Origin: Falsihalocynthiibacter halioticoli
GTDB lineage: Bacteria > Pseudomonadota > Alphaproteobacteria > Rhodobacterales > Rhodobacteraceae
NCBI RefSeq assembly: GCF_025802015.1
Contig: NZ_JAOYFC010000002.1
Location: 868,001-932,000, forward strand
Direction of reading: 5' to 3'
Length of the DNA stretch: 64,000 nt
Below the pieces are notes generated by a model that did no database searches, was not told the DNA's origin, and saw nothing but the letters and a program-made list of their open reading frames with translations. Numbering within the stretch: position 1 is the stretch's first letter; every line of letters starts with the position of its first letter. Positions 47,540 to 57,042 of the stretch are shown here, piece by piece. The position numbers and the translations under genes were made by a program.

Positions 47540-49456
47540 CTATGCTGTCGGCTCTGGCTCCATGCCGCCGCCCGACTTGGGCTTTTTCGGCTTGGTTTTC
47601 GGAATCGCCGTGACACTTGGCGCGCTGCCCGTATCCGGCTTGTCCTCGTCATCGTCGATTTGGGGTGGCTCGCCGCGCATCACGCGCTCAATTTCCTCGC
47701 CCGTCAGAGTCTCATACTCAAGCAGACCCTGCGCAAGACGTTCAAATTCTTCCGATTTCTCGAGCAAGATTTTGCGCGCAGTTTTATATCCCTCGTCGAT
47801 CAGGCGTTTAACCTCTTCTTCGACAAGTTCCTTGGTATGAGCGGAAATAGACAATCCGCCGCCGCCGTTGCCCATATATCCTTCATGGGCCTGCTGGTAA
47901 TCAATGTTGCCGACTTTATCGGACATACCCCAGCGCATCACCATCGCCCGTGCGAGGCCGCTGGCTTGCTGGATATCTCCAGAAGGGCCATTCGACACAC
48001 GATCCGCGCCGAACTTGATGATTTCGGCAGCTTTACCGGCCATCGTCATCGCGATCTGCTGTTCGCACTGGTCCTTGTGATAGTTTAGCCGATCCATTTC
48101 AGGAAGGCTCATCACCATACCAAGCGCGCCACCACGCGGAATAATCGTAGCTTTGTAAACCGGATCACATTCCGGCAAGGTCACGCCAACAACTGCGTGG
48201 CCAGCTTCGTGATAGGCGGTCATTTCTTTTTGCGCAGGTGTCATGACCATAGAGCGGCGCTCCGCCCCCATCATGACCTTGTCCTTCGCCATTTCGAAAT
48301 CTTCCATCGTCACAACATTGCGCCCGATCCGCGCGGCCATCAGCGCGCTTTCGTTCACAAGGTTCGCGAGGTCCGCACCGGAAAATCCAGGTGTACCGCG
48401 CGCGATAATACGGAGATCAACATCCGGCCCGAGCGGGATTTTCGCAGCGTGGACGTTGAGGATTTTCTCACGGCCTTTGATGTCCGGATTAGGAACCTGT
48501 ACCTGACGGTCAAATCGGCCTGGGCGCTTCAACGCCGGATCAAGAACATCAGCACGGTTGGTCGCTGCAAGAAGGATCACGCCCTCGTTGCTTTCAAAAC
48601 CGTCCATCTCAACAAGGAGTTGGTTCAGCGTCTGCTCGCGCTCATCATTACCACCGCCATAACCGGCGCCACGATGGCGACCAACGGCGTCGATCTCATC
48701 GATAAATACGATACACGGGGCGTTTTTCTTGGCTTGCTCGAACATGTCGCGTACGCGGCTCGCACCAACACCTACGAACATTTCAACAAAATCAGAGCCC
48801 GAAATCGTAAAGAAAGGAACACCCGCTTCGCCTGCGATCGCACGTGCAAGAAGCGTTTTACCTGTACCCGGAGGTCCGATCAGAAGCGCGCCTTTAGGAA
48901 TCTTACCACCAAGTCGGCTAAACTTCTGCGGGTTACGCAGGAACTCAACAATTTCTTCAAGTTCTTCCTTGGCTTCATCAATACCGGCGACATCATCAAA
49001 TGTAACACGGCCCTGCTTTTCGGTAAGCATCTTGGCTTTGGACTTGCCAAACCCCATCGCGCCACCTTTGCCGCCGCCTTGCATGCGGTTCATCATGAAG
49101 AACCAAAAACCAATCAGAAGAGCAACCGGACCAAAGAGCATGATAAAGCGCCCAAGCGCAGACTGCTCTTGCGAGTTCGCTTTAACTTCAATGCCTTTTT
49201 CAATCAGCGTAGACGAAATTTCAGCGTCTTCCGGAACGATCGCCCAGTGGCTTTGGCCATCAGAGCCAACAAACTCCACCCGCTCGGCGTCCATCGTTAC
49301 TTCGGTGACTTCACCGCTGTTCACAGCATTAACAAATTGTGAATAAGTGTACTCGCTGCTGTTCATCGTGCTGCGGTTACCGCTAAACACCTGAAAAAGA
49401 GCGACAAATAGCAGACCCAAAACGATCCAGAATGCGAAACTTCGCGCGTTGCCCAA
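47540..49456 (-). CDS. ftsH: ATP-dependent zinc metalloprotease FtsH
   Basis: FtsH is a hexameric membrane protease that degrades unfolded membrane proteins and unstable regulators. The 638-residue protein has helices near residues 6-26 and 105-122, the AAA module with Walker A GPPGTGKT near 194, Walker B CIVFIDEIDAVG, and GRFDRQVQVPNPD, and the zinc motif HEAGH near residue 420. The tail is Pro/Lys-rich. Start: TTG 49456 is preceded by AGGAG with 7 nt spacing and gives the usual MGNAR N-terminus; a longer in-frame start at 49486 is less likely. Confidence 0.97.
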   Translation of the reverse strand: MGNARSFAFWIVLGLLFVALFQVFSGNRSTMNSSEYTYSQFVNAVNSGEVTEVTMDAERVEFVGSDGQSHWAIVPEDAEISSTLIEKGIEVKANSQEQSALGRFIMLFGPVALLIGFWFFMMNRMQGGGKGGAMGFGKSKAKMLTEKQGRVTFDDVAGIDEAKEELEEIVEFLRNPQKFSRLGGKIPKGALLIGPPGTGKTLLARAIAGEAGVPFFTISGSDFVEMFVGVGASRVRDMFEQAKKNAPCIVFIDEIDAVGRHRGAGYGGGNDEREQTLNQLLVEMDGFESNEGVILLAATNRADVLDPALKRPGRFDRQVQVPNPDIKGREKILNVHAAKIPLGPDVDLRIIARGTPGFSGADLANLVNESALMAARIGRNVVTMEDFEMAKDKVMMGAERRSMVMTPAQKEMTAYHEAGHAVVGVTLPECDPVYKATIIPRGGALGMVMSLPEMDRLNYHKDQCEQQIAMTMAGKAAEIIKFGADRVSNGPSGDIQQASGLARAMVMRWGMSDKVGNIDYQQAHEGYMGNGGGGLSISAHTKELVEEEVKRLIDEGYKTARKILLEKSEEFERLAQGLLEYETLTGEEIERVMRGEPPQIDDDEDKPDTGSAPSVTAIPKTKPKKPKSGGGMEPEPTA

Positions 49457-49538
49457 GGGACATCTCCTCAAGAATTTTGACAGCACATAAGAATCCGTGC
49501 GTCGTCACCCGTCTAAAATAAGGATCGAAGCGAATTCT

Positions 49539-50804
49539 TCAATGCGATAAAGCTGTTTGAAGGAAATCTTCCCAATGTTTTTGGGGCTCAGCCGTGATTG
49601 CATTCGCTTTGCCCACCAATGGAGCGGACACAAGTTCGCCGCTTACCCAAACTGACGGTGAAACAAGCAGCGCCGCACGTTTTCTGCCCGTTTCGCGCCA
49701 GTCAGGGCAAAGTTGTAGCCCATCAGACCCAAGCGCGCGGACCTCGGCGCCATCCGCAACAATGCCGCGCAGCAGCCAGCGGCCGTCCCAAACTTCGCCG
49801 ACAGCAACACTTAAGCCCTCAACTGCGGCAAACTCACGCGTGACCAATACCCTTTCGCCAACACGCACAAACAAACAACCGCGCAGCACGGTCTGCTCCT
49901 GCTCTTTGAGTTGCGCCAGAACGCGCTGCACAGACTTTCCGCGTGGCGCATATTCAAAAGGAGACATCCATTCGACAGCTCCCGAGATCAAACGACGCTG
50001 AATTTCTGCCGGGTGTTGAGTGAGCCGTGCGAGATCAAGCCAAAGATTGCAGTCTTCGATCGTCACCGCATCTTCGGCAGCGGTACGCGTATAATGATCG
50101 AGTGCTTCCGAGACCCCACGCAAGTTCTCCGCAGATTTTGCAATACTCGTAACGTTTACCCCGGCGCTTTCAAGATCAGGCAGCATCTTGCGAAGTCGGA
50201 CTCGGTCAAATCGGTCATCTTGATTAGACGGATCTTCCACCCAAGCCGCGTCACGTTCCTGCAAGTATGCACGCAACTCGGAACGACGGAACGCCATCAA
50301 CGGCCGAATGAATTCAACGCCGGAAACATCTCTGCTTTCTGTCATTTTAGCGAGACCTGCCGCCCCGGCACCACGCCCAAGCCGCATCAGAAACGTCTCG
50401 GCCACGTCATCCATAGTGTGGGCAAGCGCAACTCTTGAGACATCTACATCTTTTGCCCAATCGGCAAGCAGGCTGATCCTTGCCTTGCGCGCCATTGATT
50501 GCAGATTTCCGGTGCCATCCCATCCTCGCCACTCCAATGTGGAATGCGGGACTCCTAGAGTTCGGCAATGTTCTGCAACGAGCTTTGCTTCGTCTTTCGC
50601 CTCAGCGCGCAGCCCATGATCAACTGTCGCTACTTTAACCGTCACACCAGCTTCTGAAGCCCAGTCGGCAATCAGATAGAGCATTGCAAGTGAATCCGAG
50701 CCTCCAGAAACCGCAAGCCCAAGCCCATCAATGGCAAAAGGCGCCAGCTTGGTAGCGAGCGCCTCTTGATGTTCGTGTGTCCAACTTGTGGGCGTCACAA
50801 GCAA
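49539..50804 (-). CDS. tilS: tRNA(Ile)-lysidine synthase
   Basis: TilS modifies the wobble cytidine of the minor tRNA-Ile to lysidine so that it reads AUA. The 421 residues begin with the N-type ATP pyrophosphatase loop SGGSDS at 33-38, then TVDHGLRAEAKDEAKLVAEH, LAHTMDDVAETFLMRLGRG and EFIRPLMAFRRSELRAYL, the expected order. TTG 50804 has AGGAG 5 nt upstream; GTG 50798, which gives a GTGA overlap with cpoB, is an alternative. Order cpoB-tilS-ftsH is usual here. Confidence 0.94.
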   Translation of the reverse strand: MLVTPTSWTHEHQEALATKLAPFAIDGLGLAVSGGSDSLAMLYLIADWASEAGVTVKVATVDHGLRAEAKDEAKLVAEHCRTLGVPHSTLEWRGWDGTGNLQSMARKARISLLADWAKDVDVSRVALAHTMDDVAETFLMRLGRGAGAAGLAKMTESRDVSGVEFIRPLMAFRRSELRAYLQERDAAWVEDPSNQDDRFDRVRLRKMLPDLESAGVNVTSIAKSAENLRGVSEALDHYTRTAAEDAVTIEDCNLWLDLARLTQHPAEIQRRLISGAVEWMSPFEYAPRGKSVQRVLAQLKEQEQTVLRGCLFVRVGERVLVTREFAAVEGLSVAVGEVWDGRWLLRGIVADGAEVRALGSDGLQLCPDWRETGRKRAALLVSPSVWVSGELVSAPLVGKANAITAEPQKHWEDFLQTALSH

Positions 50805-51622
50805 CCAAGCTCCTGACGTCTGGTGTTTGCTTCTGCAACTTCAGGCGCAGTTGGGAAACGAGCCTCGACCTCTCCGAGAGTCAGGCAGGCTTCGTTCTGT
50901 TGACCGAGCGTGCCGAGAGAAGAGCCGAGTTTAAACAAGGCGCGCGGCGCGAGCGGCCCATCTGGCGCTCCAGAGAAGCTTTCCAAAAATGCGCGCGCAG
51001 CGGGCTGCACATCGCCCGCACCTTCATAAGCAAGACCACTTAGGAACTGCGCCTCACTTGTCAGGCGGCTCCCTTGATAGTCCCGCAAAAAGTTTTCGAA
51101 TTTCTCAACCGCTTGCAGATAGTTTTGCGCGTCCAGCTCTGCTTTTGCTGCGGCGAAATCTGCCTCTTCGCCCACGGCAAGCTGACCACCTTGTTCGGTC
51201 GATGGCTGCGAAGGCGCAACTTCGGGAACATCGCCACCAAGTGTGCTGCCAAACTCAATTTTCGAAATATCGCAATTTGGTTCAAGCTCGCAAATCCGAA
51301 ACTCAAGGTCACCAATACGCGTTGTGCCGTCTTTGACAACGCGGTTCAGGCGCAGTTCGATCTCTTCGGACCGCGCAGTCACGCTCTGTAGTTGGGCCTC
51401 GATGGTTTCGATCCGCTCAAGCAATGTACCTGCCTGATCTGTACCGCCAGACAAACCCGTCGTAGACAGTTCGCGCTTGAGCTTCTGGATCTCTACATAA
51501 ACGACCGAAAGCTCTTGCCTGAGGTCCGCGAGCGTCTGATCCTGCGCTTGCACAGGCACAGCAGTCCAAGATGCGCAGACCAGTGCTGCTGCGACCGTAG
51601 TTTGTCTTAGGAACGAAATCAC
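50795..51622 (-). CDS. cpoB: Tol-Pal system protein CpoB (YbgF)
   Basis: CpoB is a periplasmic protein that links Tol-Pal constriction to peptidoglycan synthesis. The product is about 275 residues: signal peptide ending VPVQA, a coiled-coil trimerisation segment (about residues 30-100, LRQELSVVYVEIQKLKREL), and a TPR C-terminal part (LDAQNYLQAVEKFENFLRDY, ALFKLGSSLGTLGQQNEA). GTG 51622 forms a 4 nt overlap with the pal stop (GTGA) and gives the signal peptide; an in-frame start 69 nt upstream would lie inside pal and disrupt it. Confidence 0.92.
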   Translation of the reverse strand: MISFLRQTTVAAALVCASWTAVPVQAQDQTLADLRQELSVVYVEIQKLKRELSTTGLSGGTDQAGTLLERIETIEAQLQSVTARSEEIELRLNRVVKDGTTRIGDLEFRICELEPNCDISKIEFGSTLGGDVPEVAPSQPSTEQGGQLAVGEEADFAAAKAELDAQNYLQAVEKFENFLRDYQGSRLTSEAQFLSGLAYEGAGDVQPAARAFLESFSGAPDGPLAPRALFKLGSSLGTLGQQNEACLTLGEVEARFPTAPEVAEANTRRQELGCL

Positions 51623-52119
51623 ACGCCTGCCCCTGCTGCAACAACCGTCACCGCGCGACGGTTCTGACGATAACAGCTTTCCTCGGAACAAATCTCAAGT
51701 GGACGTTCCTTGCCAAAGCTCACAGTTTGCAACCGGTTGCTCGCCACACCTTGCGACACAAGGAACTGATAGGCGGCATTTGCGCGGCGCTCGCCGAGCG
51801 CGAGGTTATACTCGCGTGTGCCTTGTTCGTCTGCGTGGCCTTCAATAATGGCAGTATACTCGCCGTTGTTCATGAGCCATACAGCCTGCCCTGCGAGGGT
51901 TGCTTTGCCTTCTTCAGTCAGCGTGCTTTGATCAACTTCGAACAGAACGCGATCACCGATGGTGGTGTTGAAATAGGCGACGGAAGTTGGATCGTTAACA
52001 TCGCCGTTCAGTCCGCCGCTTCCAGAACCGGCACCGCCACCAAATCCGCCAGTTGTGTTGGAACAAGCCGCCAGACCAAGCGCTGCAACCACCAGCGCAA
52101 CCTTTGTAAACTGTTTCAT
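51619..52119 (-). CDS. pal: peptidoglycan-associated lipoprotein Pal
   Basis: Pal tethers the outer membrane to the peptidoglycan and interacts with TolB. The 166-residue protein has lipobox LGLAACS (Cys19), a Gly-rich linker (GGFGGGAGSGSGG) and an OmpA-type domain with VLFEVDQSTLTEEGKATL, IEGHADEQGTREYNLALGER and CYRQNRRAVTVV. ATG 52119 gives the lipoprotein leader directly. It follows tolB and overlaps cpoB by 4 nt. Confidence 0.96.
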   Translation of the reverse strand: MKQFTKVALVVAALGLAACSNTTGGFGGGAGSGSGGLNGDVNDPTSVAYFNTTIGDRVLFEVDQSTLTEEGKATLAGQAVWLMNNGEYTAIIEGHADEQGTREYNLALGERRANAAYQFLVSQGVASNRLQTVSFGKERPLEICSEESCYRQNRRAVTVVAAGAGV

Positions 52120-52185
52120 ATCACTTCCCACCTTTGTTCGTTTTTGCGCAACATCTTGCTCGCGCGCGTGCGCTTTCAATAGCTA

Positions 52186-53502
52186 TTACTTCAACAGCGG
52201 CGACCACGCGGGATCACTTGCTGCACCCTGCGTTTGAACCCGTTTGAGGCTACGACCCGTCACGTCCACCGAATAGAGAGATGACGTGCTGCCAGAACCA
52301 AGCGTCTCACGCGTAAACATAATCACGCGCCCATTGGGGGACCATGTTGGCCCTTCGTCAAGGCGCGATGTGGTTAGAAGCCGCTCTTCGCTTCCATCTG
52401 TGCGCATTACGCCAATGTGGAAACGGCCATTGTGTTGCTTGGTAAAGGCGATCAAATCTCCGCGAGGGGACCAGACCGGCGTACCGTACCGGCCGGAACC
52501 AGAGCTGATCCGACGCGCTTCGCCGCCATTTGCCGACATGATGTAGAGTTGCTGACCACCGCTTCGATCGCTTTCGAACACGATTTTGCTACCGTCAGGA
52601 GAATAGCTTGGCGCGGTTTCGATTGACGGTGTCTGTGTTAAGCGGCTCGACGCGCCCGTAGAAAGGTTGAGCGTGTAGATATCGGTATTCCCGCCCCGAG
52701 ACAGCGAGTAAACCACCGTGTTCCCATCAGGAGAAAAGCGCGGAGCAAAGCTCATGGTACCTTCTTGTTGCTCAAGAATACGGCGGCCAACGGTTGCCAC
52801 GTCGAGCAGGTAAATCCGAGGAAAGCCTGTTTCATAGGACGTATAAAGAACGCGGTCCCCTGTTGGCGAGAATCGCGGCGCAAGAACAAGAGACTCATCG
52901 CCTGTTAGATACTGAACATTCGCGCCATCGTAATCCATGACCGCAAGCCGCTTTTTGCGGGCGTTCTTGGGGCCTGTCTCCGCAACATAGACAACGCGGC
53001 TATCAAAGTAGCCCCCCTCGCCTGTGATCCGGCTGTAAACCGCATCCGCAACCTTGTGCGCCATGCGCCGCCAGCTTTGCGTGGTTCCGCCAAACTGGAG
53101 CCCTTCTCCCATTGGCGCACCGGACACCACATCAAAAAGCCGGAACTTAACCGTCAACCGATCACCCGAAACACTCACCGCGCCGGTAATCAGCGCCTGC
53201 GTGTTGATCGCGCGCCAATCGGCATATTGGATCGGGCTGGTGAAGCTTGTGATATTCGAGATGTATGCATTTTTCGGGATTTCGCGGAACAGGTCCGTAC
53301 CGACAAGATCCGCAACGACAACGCGGCTGATCTGCGAAGCCATCTCGCTTGATCCTGCGGTTTCGGCCACGAAGTCGGGCACGGCGACCGGCATGGGCTC
53401 GATCACACCATCAGTTACGGTAATACGCAAAGGTTCGGCCGTTGCCTTGTGACCAACACCAGCAACGATGAGAGCAAGAACGAGGGCAATCAATCGGAAC
53501 AT
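52186..53502 (-). CDS. tolB: Tol-Pal system beta-propeller protein TolB
   Basis: TolB is the periplasmic beta-propeller that binds Pal. The 438-residue protein has a signal peptide (IALVLALIVAGVGHKATA), an N-terminal TolB domain (LIAVTGDGVIEP-like, here LRITVTDGVIEPMPVAVPDF) and WD40-type repeats with FSPTGDRVLYTS, FSPDGNTVVYSLSRGGNTDI, YSPDGSKIVFESDRSGGQQL and WSPRGDLIAFTK. It begins 3 nt after tolA in the operon. Confidence 0.96.
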   Translation of the reverse strand: MFRLIALVLALIVAGVGHKATAEPLRITVTDGVIEPMPVAVPDFVAETAGSSEMASQISRVVVADLVGTDLFREIPKNAYISNITSFTSPIQYADWRAINTQALITGAVSVSGDRLTVKFRLFDVVSGAPMGEGLQFGGTTQSWRRMAHKVADAVYSRITGEGGYFDSRVVYVAETGPKNARKKRLAVMDYDGANVQYLTGDESLVLAPRFSPTGDRVLYTSYETGFPRIYLLDVATVGRRILEQQEGTMSFAPRFSPDGNTVVYSLSRGGNTDIYTLNLSTGASSRLTQTPSIETAPSYSPDGSKIVFESDRSGGQQLYIMSANGGEARRISSGSGRYGTPVWSPRGDLIAFTKQHNGRFHIGVMRTDGSEERLLTTSRLDEGPTWSPNGRVIMFTRETLGSGSTSSLYSVDVTGRSLKRVQTQGAASDPAWSPLLK

Positions 53503-53504
53503 AG

Positions 53505-54590
53505 CTATCTATTCCTCATTTTAACTGGATCAAAGGTTATCTCTATTTCTTTCCAATGATCGTATTTTTCAGCAGGAAGGTTAAAACCCTTGCTGCCACA
53601 CATGATAATGGCTCGGCGCGCGGCTGCAAACGCTCTATCGGCGGCGTCTTTTGAACCACCACTATAATCAATCATTCTAACCGAAGTGGCGTCAGGTACA
53701 CCATCGCGGCCAACCGAGAGAGACGCAACCACTGTTGTCCGCAACGCCTCGCCCGACAGTGCACCAACGTTCCAGCATTGAGACACTGCAACGCGCAGCG
53801 ACTCCTTCTCGCCAAAAGTAAGTGGCGGTCCGCTGGCCGGCTGCGGGGCTTCGCTTGGTGCGGGGGTTTCGTTTGCCTCGTTCAGCGCCGCGAGAATATC
53901 ATCTTGCTGCTCTGGTTGATCCGGTTCTTCTGGCTCTTCAGGCTGCTCGACGACGGGTTGAGGGCGTTCAGGGCGCGAAGGTGGCCGCGGCGAAGATTTC
54001 GGCGGCTCGATCGCTTCGGCAACGATCTTGTTTGAGGCTTCTTCCTGTACTGTTGTTTCCTCAACTGGCTCCTCTACAGGATCAGGCGGCGTATCCTCTG
54101 CGGTTTCTGCGGCCTCTTGGGTAACAACATCAATTGGTTGCTCTGGGGTATCATTGATCACTGGTTCTGGCGCAACACGGTCTGCAGGGCGCTCAACGGC
54201 CTCTGGCGCAACTGGTGCTAGCGGCACAATCTGTGGTTCATCCGGCACAACCGGATTTGGAGCAACTTCGGTTATCTCTGGCGCTTCGGTCGGCTCGGCA
54301 ATGATCTGTTCCGGCTGCTCTGGAACTTCGGGCGCGGTTTCTTCCGGCTGCACGGGTTCAGGCTCGGCAGGCACGTCTGGCTCTGGCTGTGCAGGCGGTT
54401 CAACTTCGGTATCCACATCAGGTGCAACAGATGGCGTAGCGATTTGTGCGAACTCTTCGGGCGAGATCAGCGAGACTTGGGTCGTCTCAACCGAAACCGG
54501 TTCGCGCGCACGAAGAAACAGGCCCCCGAACAGAACCCACAGGATCAAGAGCGCGTGGCCAAATCCCGAGATATAGTAACCGGTGCGCAC
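53505..54590 (-). CDS. tolA: Tol-Pal system inner-membrane linker TolA-like, proline/glutamate-rich
   Basis: TolA spans the periplasm between TolQR and Pal/TolB. The 361-residue protein has one N-terminal helix (ALLILWVLFGGLFL), a long middle region rich in Pro, Glu, Val and Ala (about residues 55-235, for example PAQPEPDVPAEPEPV), and a C-terminal TonB-like domain with LRVAVSQCWNVGALSG, TTVVASLSVGRDGVPD and AADRAFAAARRAIIMC. The middle is Pro/Glu-rich rather than the Ala/Lys-rich helix of E. coli TolA. The start codon appears to be GTG with no strong ribosome site, so a nearby start is possible. Confidence 0.9.
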   Translation of the reverse strand: MRTGYYISGFGHALLILWVLFGGLFLRAREPVSVETTQVSLISPEEFAQIATPSVAPDVDTEVEPPAQPEPDVPAEPEPVQPEETAPEVPEQPEQIIAEPTEAPEITEVAPNPVVPDEPQIVPLAPVAPEAVERPADRVAPEPVINDTPEQPIDVVTQEAAETAEDTPPDPVEEPVEETTVQEEASNKIVAEAIEPPKSSPRPPSRPERPQPVVEQPEEPEEPDQPEQQDDILAALNEANETPAPSEAPQPASGPPLTFGEKESLRVAVSQCWNVGALSGEALRTTVVASLSVGRDGVPDATSVRMIDYSGGSKDAADRAFAAARRAIIMCGSKGFNLPAEKYDHWKEIEITFDPVKMRNR

Positions 54591-54599
54591 TGTAGACCG

Positions 54600-55079
54600 C
54601 TACCCGTCGCTGCCGTTCAGCGTGGGACCGCCGGTGTCGGTAACGAGGCCAATATCATTGAACCCGCCCGCGTTAAGCGCGCCCATGATCTGCACTACTT
54701 GTTCATAGGGGATTGCCCCATCGGCGCGTAAAAACACCTTGTTGTCCGCCCGCTCCGCAGCAATCGCGCGCAGTTTGGGGATCAACTCCTCGGCGGCAAT
54801 ATCTGTACTCATCAGAACCAGCCGACCATCCGCCGTTAGCGACAGTGTCAGCGGCTCCTCTTGCTCGCTCGGCAATGCTTTGGCCGCGGTTTTCGGCAAT
54901 TCTACCGGAACTCCAACGGTCATGAGTGGCGCTGCGACCATGAAGATAATTAGCAAAACAAGCATCACGTCCACAAAGGGCGTGACGTTAATTTCCGACA
55001 TAGGTTTGTTCTTGCCGCTCTGGCGGCGGCGGCCTCGTCGGCCACCCCCTCCTCCACCTTGCATTACACCCGCGCCCAT
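54600..55079 (-). CDS. tolR: Tol-Pal system protein TolR
   Basis: TolR, with TolQ, forms the proton-driven motor in the inner membrane. The 159-residue protein has a basic Gly/Arg-rich N-terminus, one helix with PFVDVMLVLLIIFMVAAPL carrying the conserved Asp, and an ExbD-type periplasmic domain (RLVLMSTDIAAEELIPKL, VFLRADGAIPYEQVVQIMG). It begins 1 nt after tolQ and ends 9 nt before tolA. Confidence 0.96.
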   Translation of the reverse strand: MGAGVMQGGGGGGRRGRRRQSGKNKPMSEINVTPFVDVMLVLLIIFMVAAPLMTVGVPVELPKTAAKALPSEQEEPLTLSLTADGRLVLMSTDIAAEELIPKLRAIAAERADNKVFLRADGAIPYEQVVQIMGALNAGGFNDIGLVTDTGGPTLNGSDG

Positions 55080-55080
55080 A

Positions 55081-55776
55081 TCAGCTATCCAACTGACGGC
55101 TCAGAATGGTAGAGAATTCGTCGGCGAAGGCTTCGTGCCCCGCAATCAAACGATCACTGTCAGCGGACAGTTTGTTATAGAAGATAACCGCCGGAATAGC
55201 CGCCAGAAGGCCAAGAGCCGTCGCCAACAGAGCCTCGGCAATACCGGGCGCAACAACGGCGAGGTTGGTGCTTTGCTGAATGGCGATCTCTTCAAAGGCG
55301 TGTTTGATGCCCCAAACCGTACCGAACAAACCAACAAATGGTGCGGTCGCGCCAACAGTCGCGAGGAAAGGCAAGCCTTGCGTGAGTGACTCACTCTCTT
55401 TCGCGAGCGCCACATCCATGGAGCGATCAATCCGCGCCTGTGCGCCTGCGATCAATCCGCCGTCGTGTCGATGACTGCGCCGCCATTCCAACATGCCTGC
55501 GGAGAATATCTTCTGCGATGCGCCCTGTGGATCGCCCGCAATTTGATCGAAAAGCCCGTCCAGAGGCTCGCCAGACCAGAACGCGTGATCGAATTCGCTC
55601 GATTCACTACGGGCCCGTCGATAGTTCAGCGTCTTTTGAATAATAATCGCCCACGACCAAAACGATGCGACGATCAGCATGATCATCACGATTTTAACCG
55701 TGAAAGTTGCGCGCAAAAAAAGCGCCAAGAAGGAGAAATCAATCTCCTGCGCCACTGCAAGGGTTTCTGTTTCCAT
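55081..55776 (-). CDS. tolQ: Tol-Pal system protein TolQ
   Basis: TolQ is the three-helix proton-channel subunit of the motor. The 231 residues are the usual size. Seen are the first helix (VKIVMIMLIVASFWSWAIII), a cytosolic loop, and the pair of C-terminal helices with LPFLATVGATAPFVGLFGTVWG and VVAPGIAEALLATALGLLAA, containing the conserved Thr and Pro motifs. It follows ybgC by 105 nt and precedes tolR by 1 nt. Confidence 0.96.
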   Translation of the reverse strand: METETLAVAQEIDFSFLALFLRATFTVKIVMIMLIVASFWSWAIIIQKTLNYRRARSESSEFDHAFWSGEPLDGLFDQIAGDPQGASQKIFSAGMLEWRRSHRHDGGLIAGAQARIDRSMDVALAKESESLTQGLPFLATVGATAPFVGLFGTVWGIKHAFEEIAIQQSTNLAVVAPGIAEALLATALGLLAAIPAVIFYNKLSADSDRLIAGHEAFADEFSTILSRQLDS

Positions 55777-55881
55777 ATGCCTGCTCGTTACTAAAGGCCG
55801 GTGTTCCGGCTCTGATTAACGCGGATTCTATCGTATTCACACGAGGATTGCTACGCAAAGCTCCTGAAAGCGACAAAATGT

Positions 55882-56280
55882 TTAATCACAAAGCAGTAAC
55901 TGGCGAATATCCGCCGGTATTCGGGCTGGATTTCCCGTATTTAGGTTAAGCGCCACCAAAGTCACATGCGCAGAGAACAAAACCGTCTCGCCGCGCTTCA
56001 CCTGCTGCAGCATAACAAAACGTGCACCCGTTGCCGCTTCAACAGAGGTTTCCACTGTTAGCACATCGTCGAAAATTGCTGGCTGAAAGTAATCAGCCTC
56101 TACTCGGCGAACCGCAAAAACAAGGCCTGTGTCGCGCTTGAGCGCCGACTGATCAACGCCCAACTCCCGAACGTATTCCGTACGCGCCCGCTCGATAAAC
56201 TTGAGGTAATTGGCATAGTAAACGATGCCTGCCAGATCGGTGTCTTCGTAATACACCCGAAGCGGGAAGATATGGGGCAC
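55882..56280 (-). CDS. ybgC: acyl-CoA thioesterase YbgC
   Basis: YbgC hydrolyses acyl-CoA thioesters and is the first gene of the tol operon in most Gram-negative bacteria. The 132-residue hot-dog fold protein has the catalytic segment VYYEDTDLAGIVYYANYLKF, then ERARTEYVRELG and FAVRRVEADYFQPA. The GTG start at 56280 has GAGG 6 nt upstream. It follows the unknown gene at 56342. Confidence 0.94.
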   Translation of the reverse strand: MPHIFPLRVYYEDTDLAGIVYYANYLKFIERARTEYVRELGVDQSALKRDTGLVFAVRRVEADYFQPAIFDDVLTVETSVEAATGARFVMLQQVKRGETVLFSAHVTLVALNLNTGNPARIPADIRQLLLCD

Positions 56281-56341
56281 GATTTACCTCGAACTTTTTC
56301 CAATGATGCGTAGTTTGCCGTGAAGGCCTCGCAAACGCAAT

Positions 56342-56977
56342 TTAACCAACCGCAGAGATCCGAGCAAACAGGCGCAAAGCATGACTGGAATCCTGAGCCG
56401 TAGCGGGCAATACAGAATCATAAGCGGCCTGAATGACCTGTGCGATTTCAGGGCGCAAAACGGTTGCTTTCGTTTCTGGGTGAATGGCCAACGGCGAACG
56501 CTCGGCAAAGGCCTTCTCGCCCCACAGCAGCATAATCTGGACCATCTGCCCCAAGACAAGGACGTCGGCGGGGATGTCGGCAAGCGTGTCATCCATTCTT
56601 AGGAACACGAAACCAGCCTTAATCGCACCCTGCTCGTCAAAGCGGAAAAAGCGGTACTGGTTTGCTTTAGCTTCGTCCAAACGCGCAAGGAGAGGATCCA
56701 TTTCGGGGATCAAGCGATCGATATCTGGAACGCCCTTCAGGTCACTCCATTCGCGGATAAAGAACACCATTAGGTTGCTGCCCAACTCGGGATCAGTTTC
56801 GGCCAACTCGTGCCGCGCCAAGGAACACAGCGCTTCGAGCGCACCCTTCACCACAGAGATAGTTTCTTCCTCAACACCAAACACAACGGGCGCAATAGGC
56901 CTCCCCCAGCGGGAAAATCCGTAAGCACCACCGCGCTCAAACAGGCTTTCGATCTCTTCCGGCGTTATAGCGGTCAT
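56342..56977 (-). CDS. conserved hypothetical protein between ruvB and ybgC
   Basis: A 211-residue soluble protein without signal peptide or membrane helix. It opens ITPEEIESLFERGGAYGFSR, has a mostly helical middle (VVKGALEALCSLARHELAE, VPDIDRLIPEMDPLLARL) and RFFRFDEQGAIKAGFVFLR. AAGGG lies before the ATG. The gene is between ruvB and ybgC on the same strand and may belong to the ruv or tol transcript. Its cytosolic, acidic nature gives no functional clue, and I recognise no family. Confidence 0.75.
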   Translation of the reverse strand: MTAITPEEIESLFERGGAYGFSRWGRPIAPVVFGVEEETISVVKGALEALCSLARHELAETDPELGSNLMVFFIREWSDLKGVPDIDRLIPEMDPLLARLDEAKANQYRFFRFDEQGAIKAGFVFLRMDDTLADIPADVLVLGQMVQIMLLWGEKAFAERSPLAIHPETKATVLRPEIAQVIQAAYDSVLPATAQDSSHALRLFARISAVG

Positions 56978-57042
56978 GCGTCACCCTTTATCCATGTCAT
57001 TGCAGGGGGACATAAAAATTTTGAGCCCTTCATGCAACCCGC

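Noticed and set aside
48197..49342. Long plus-strand open frame opposite ftsH
   Set aside because: It is the exact antisense of strongly conserved FtsH domains, is rich in Arg and His with no domain, and has no ribosome site.
51623..51691. Upstream start for cpoB
   Set aside because: It would place 23 unrelated residues before the signal peptide and lie within pal.
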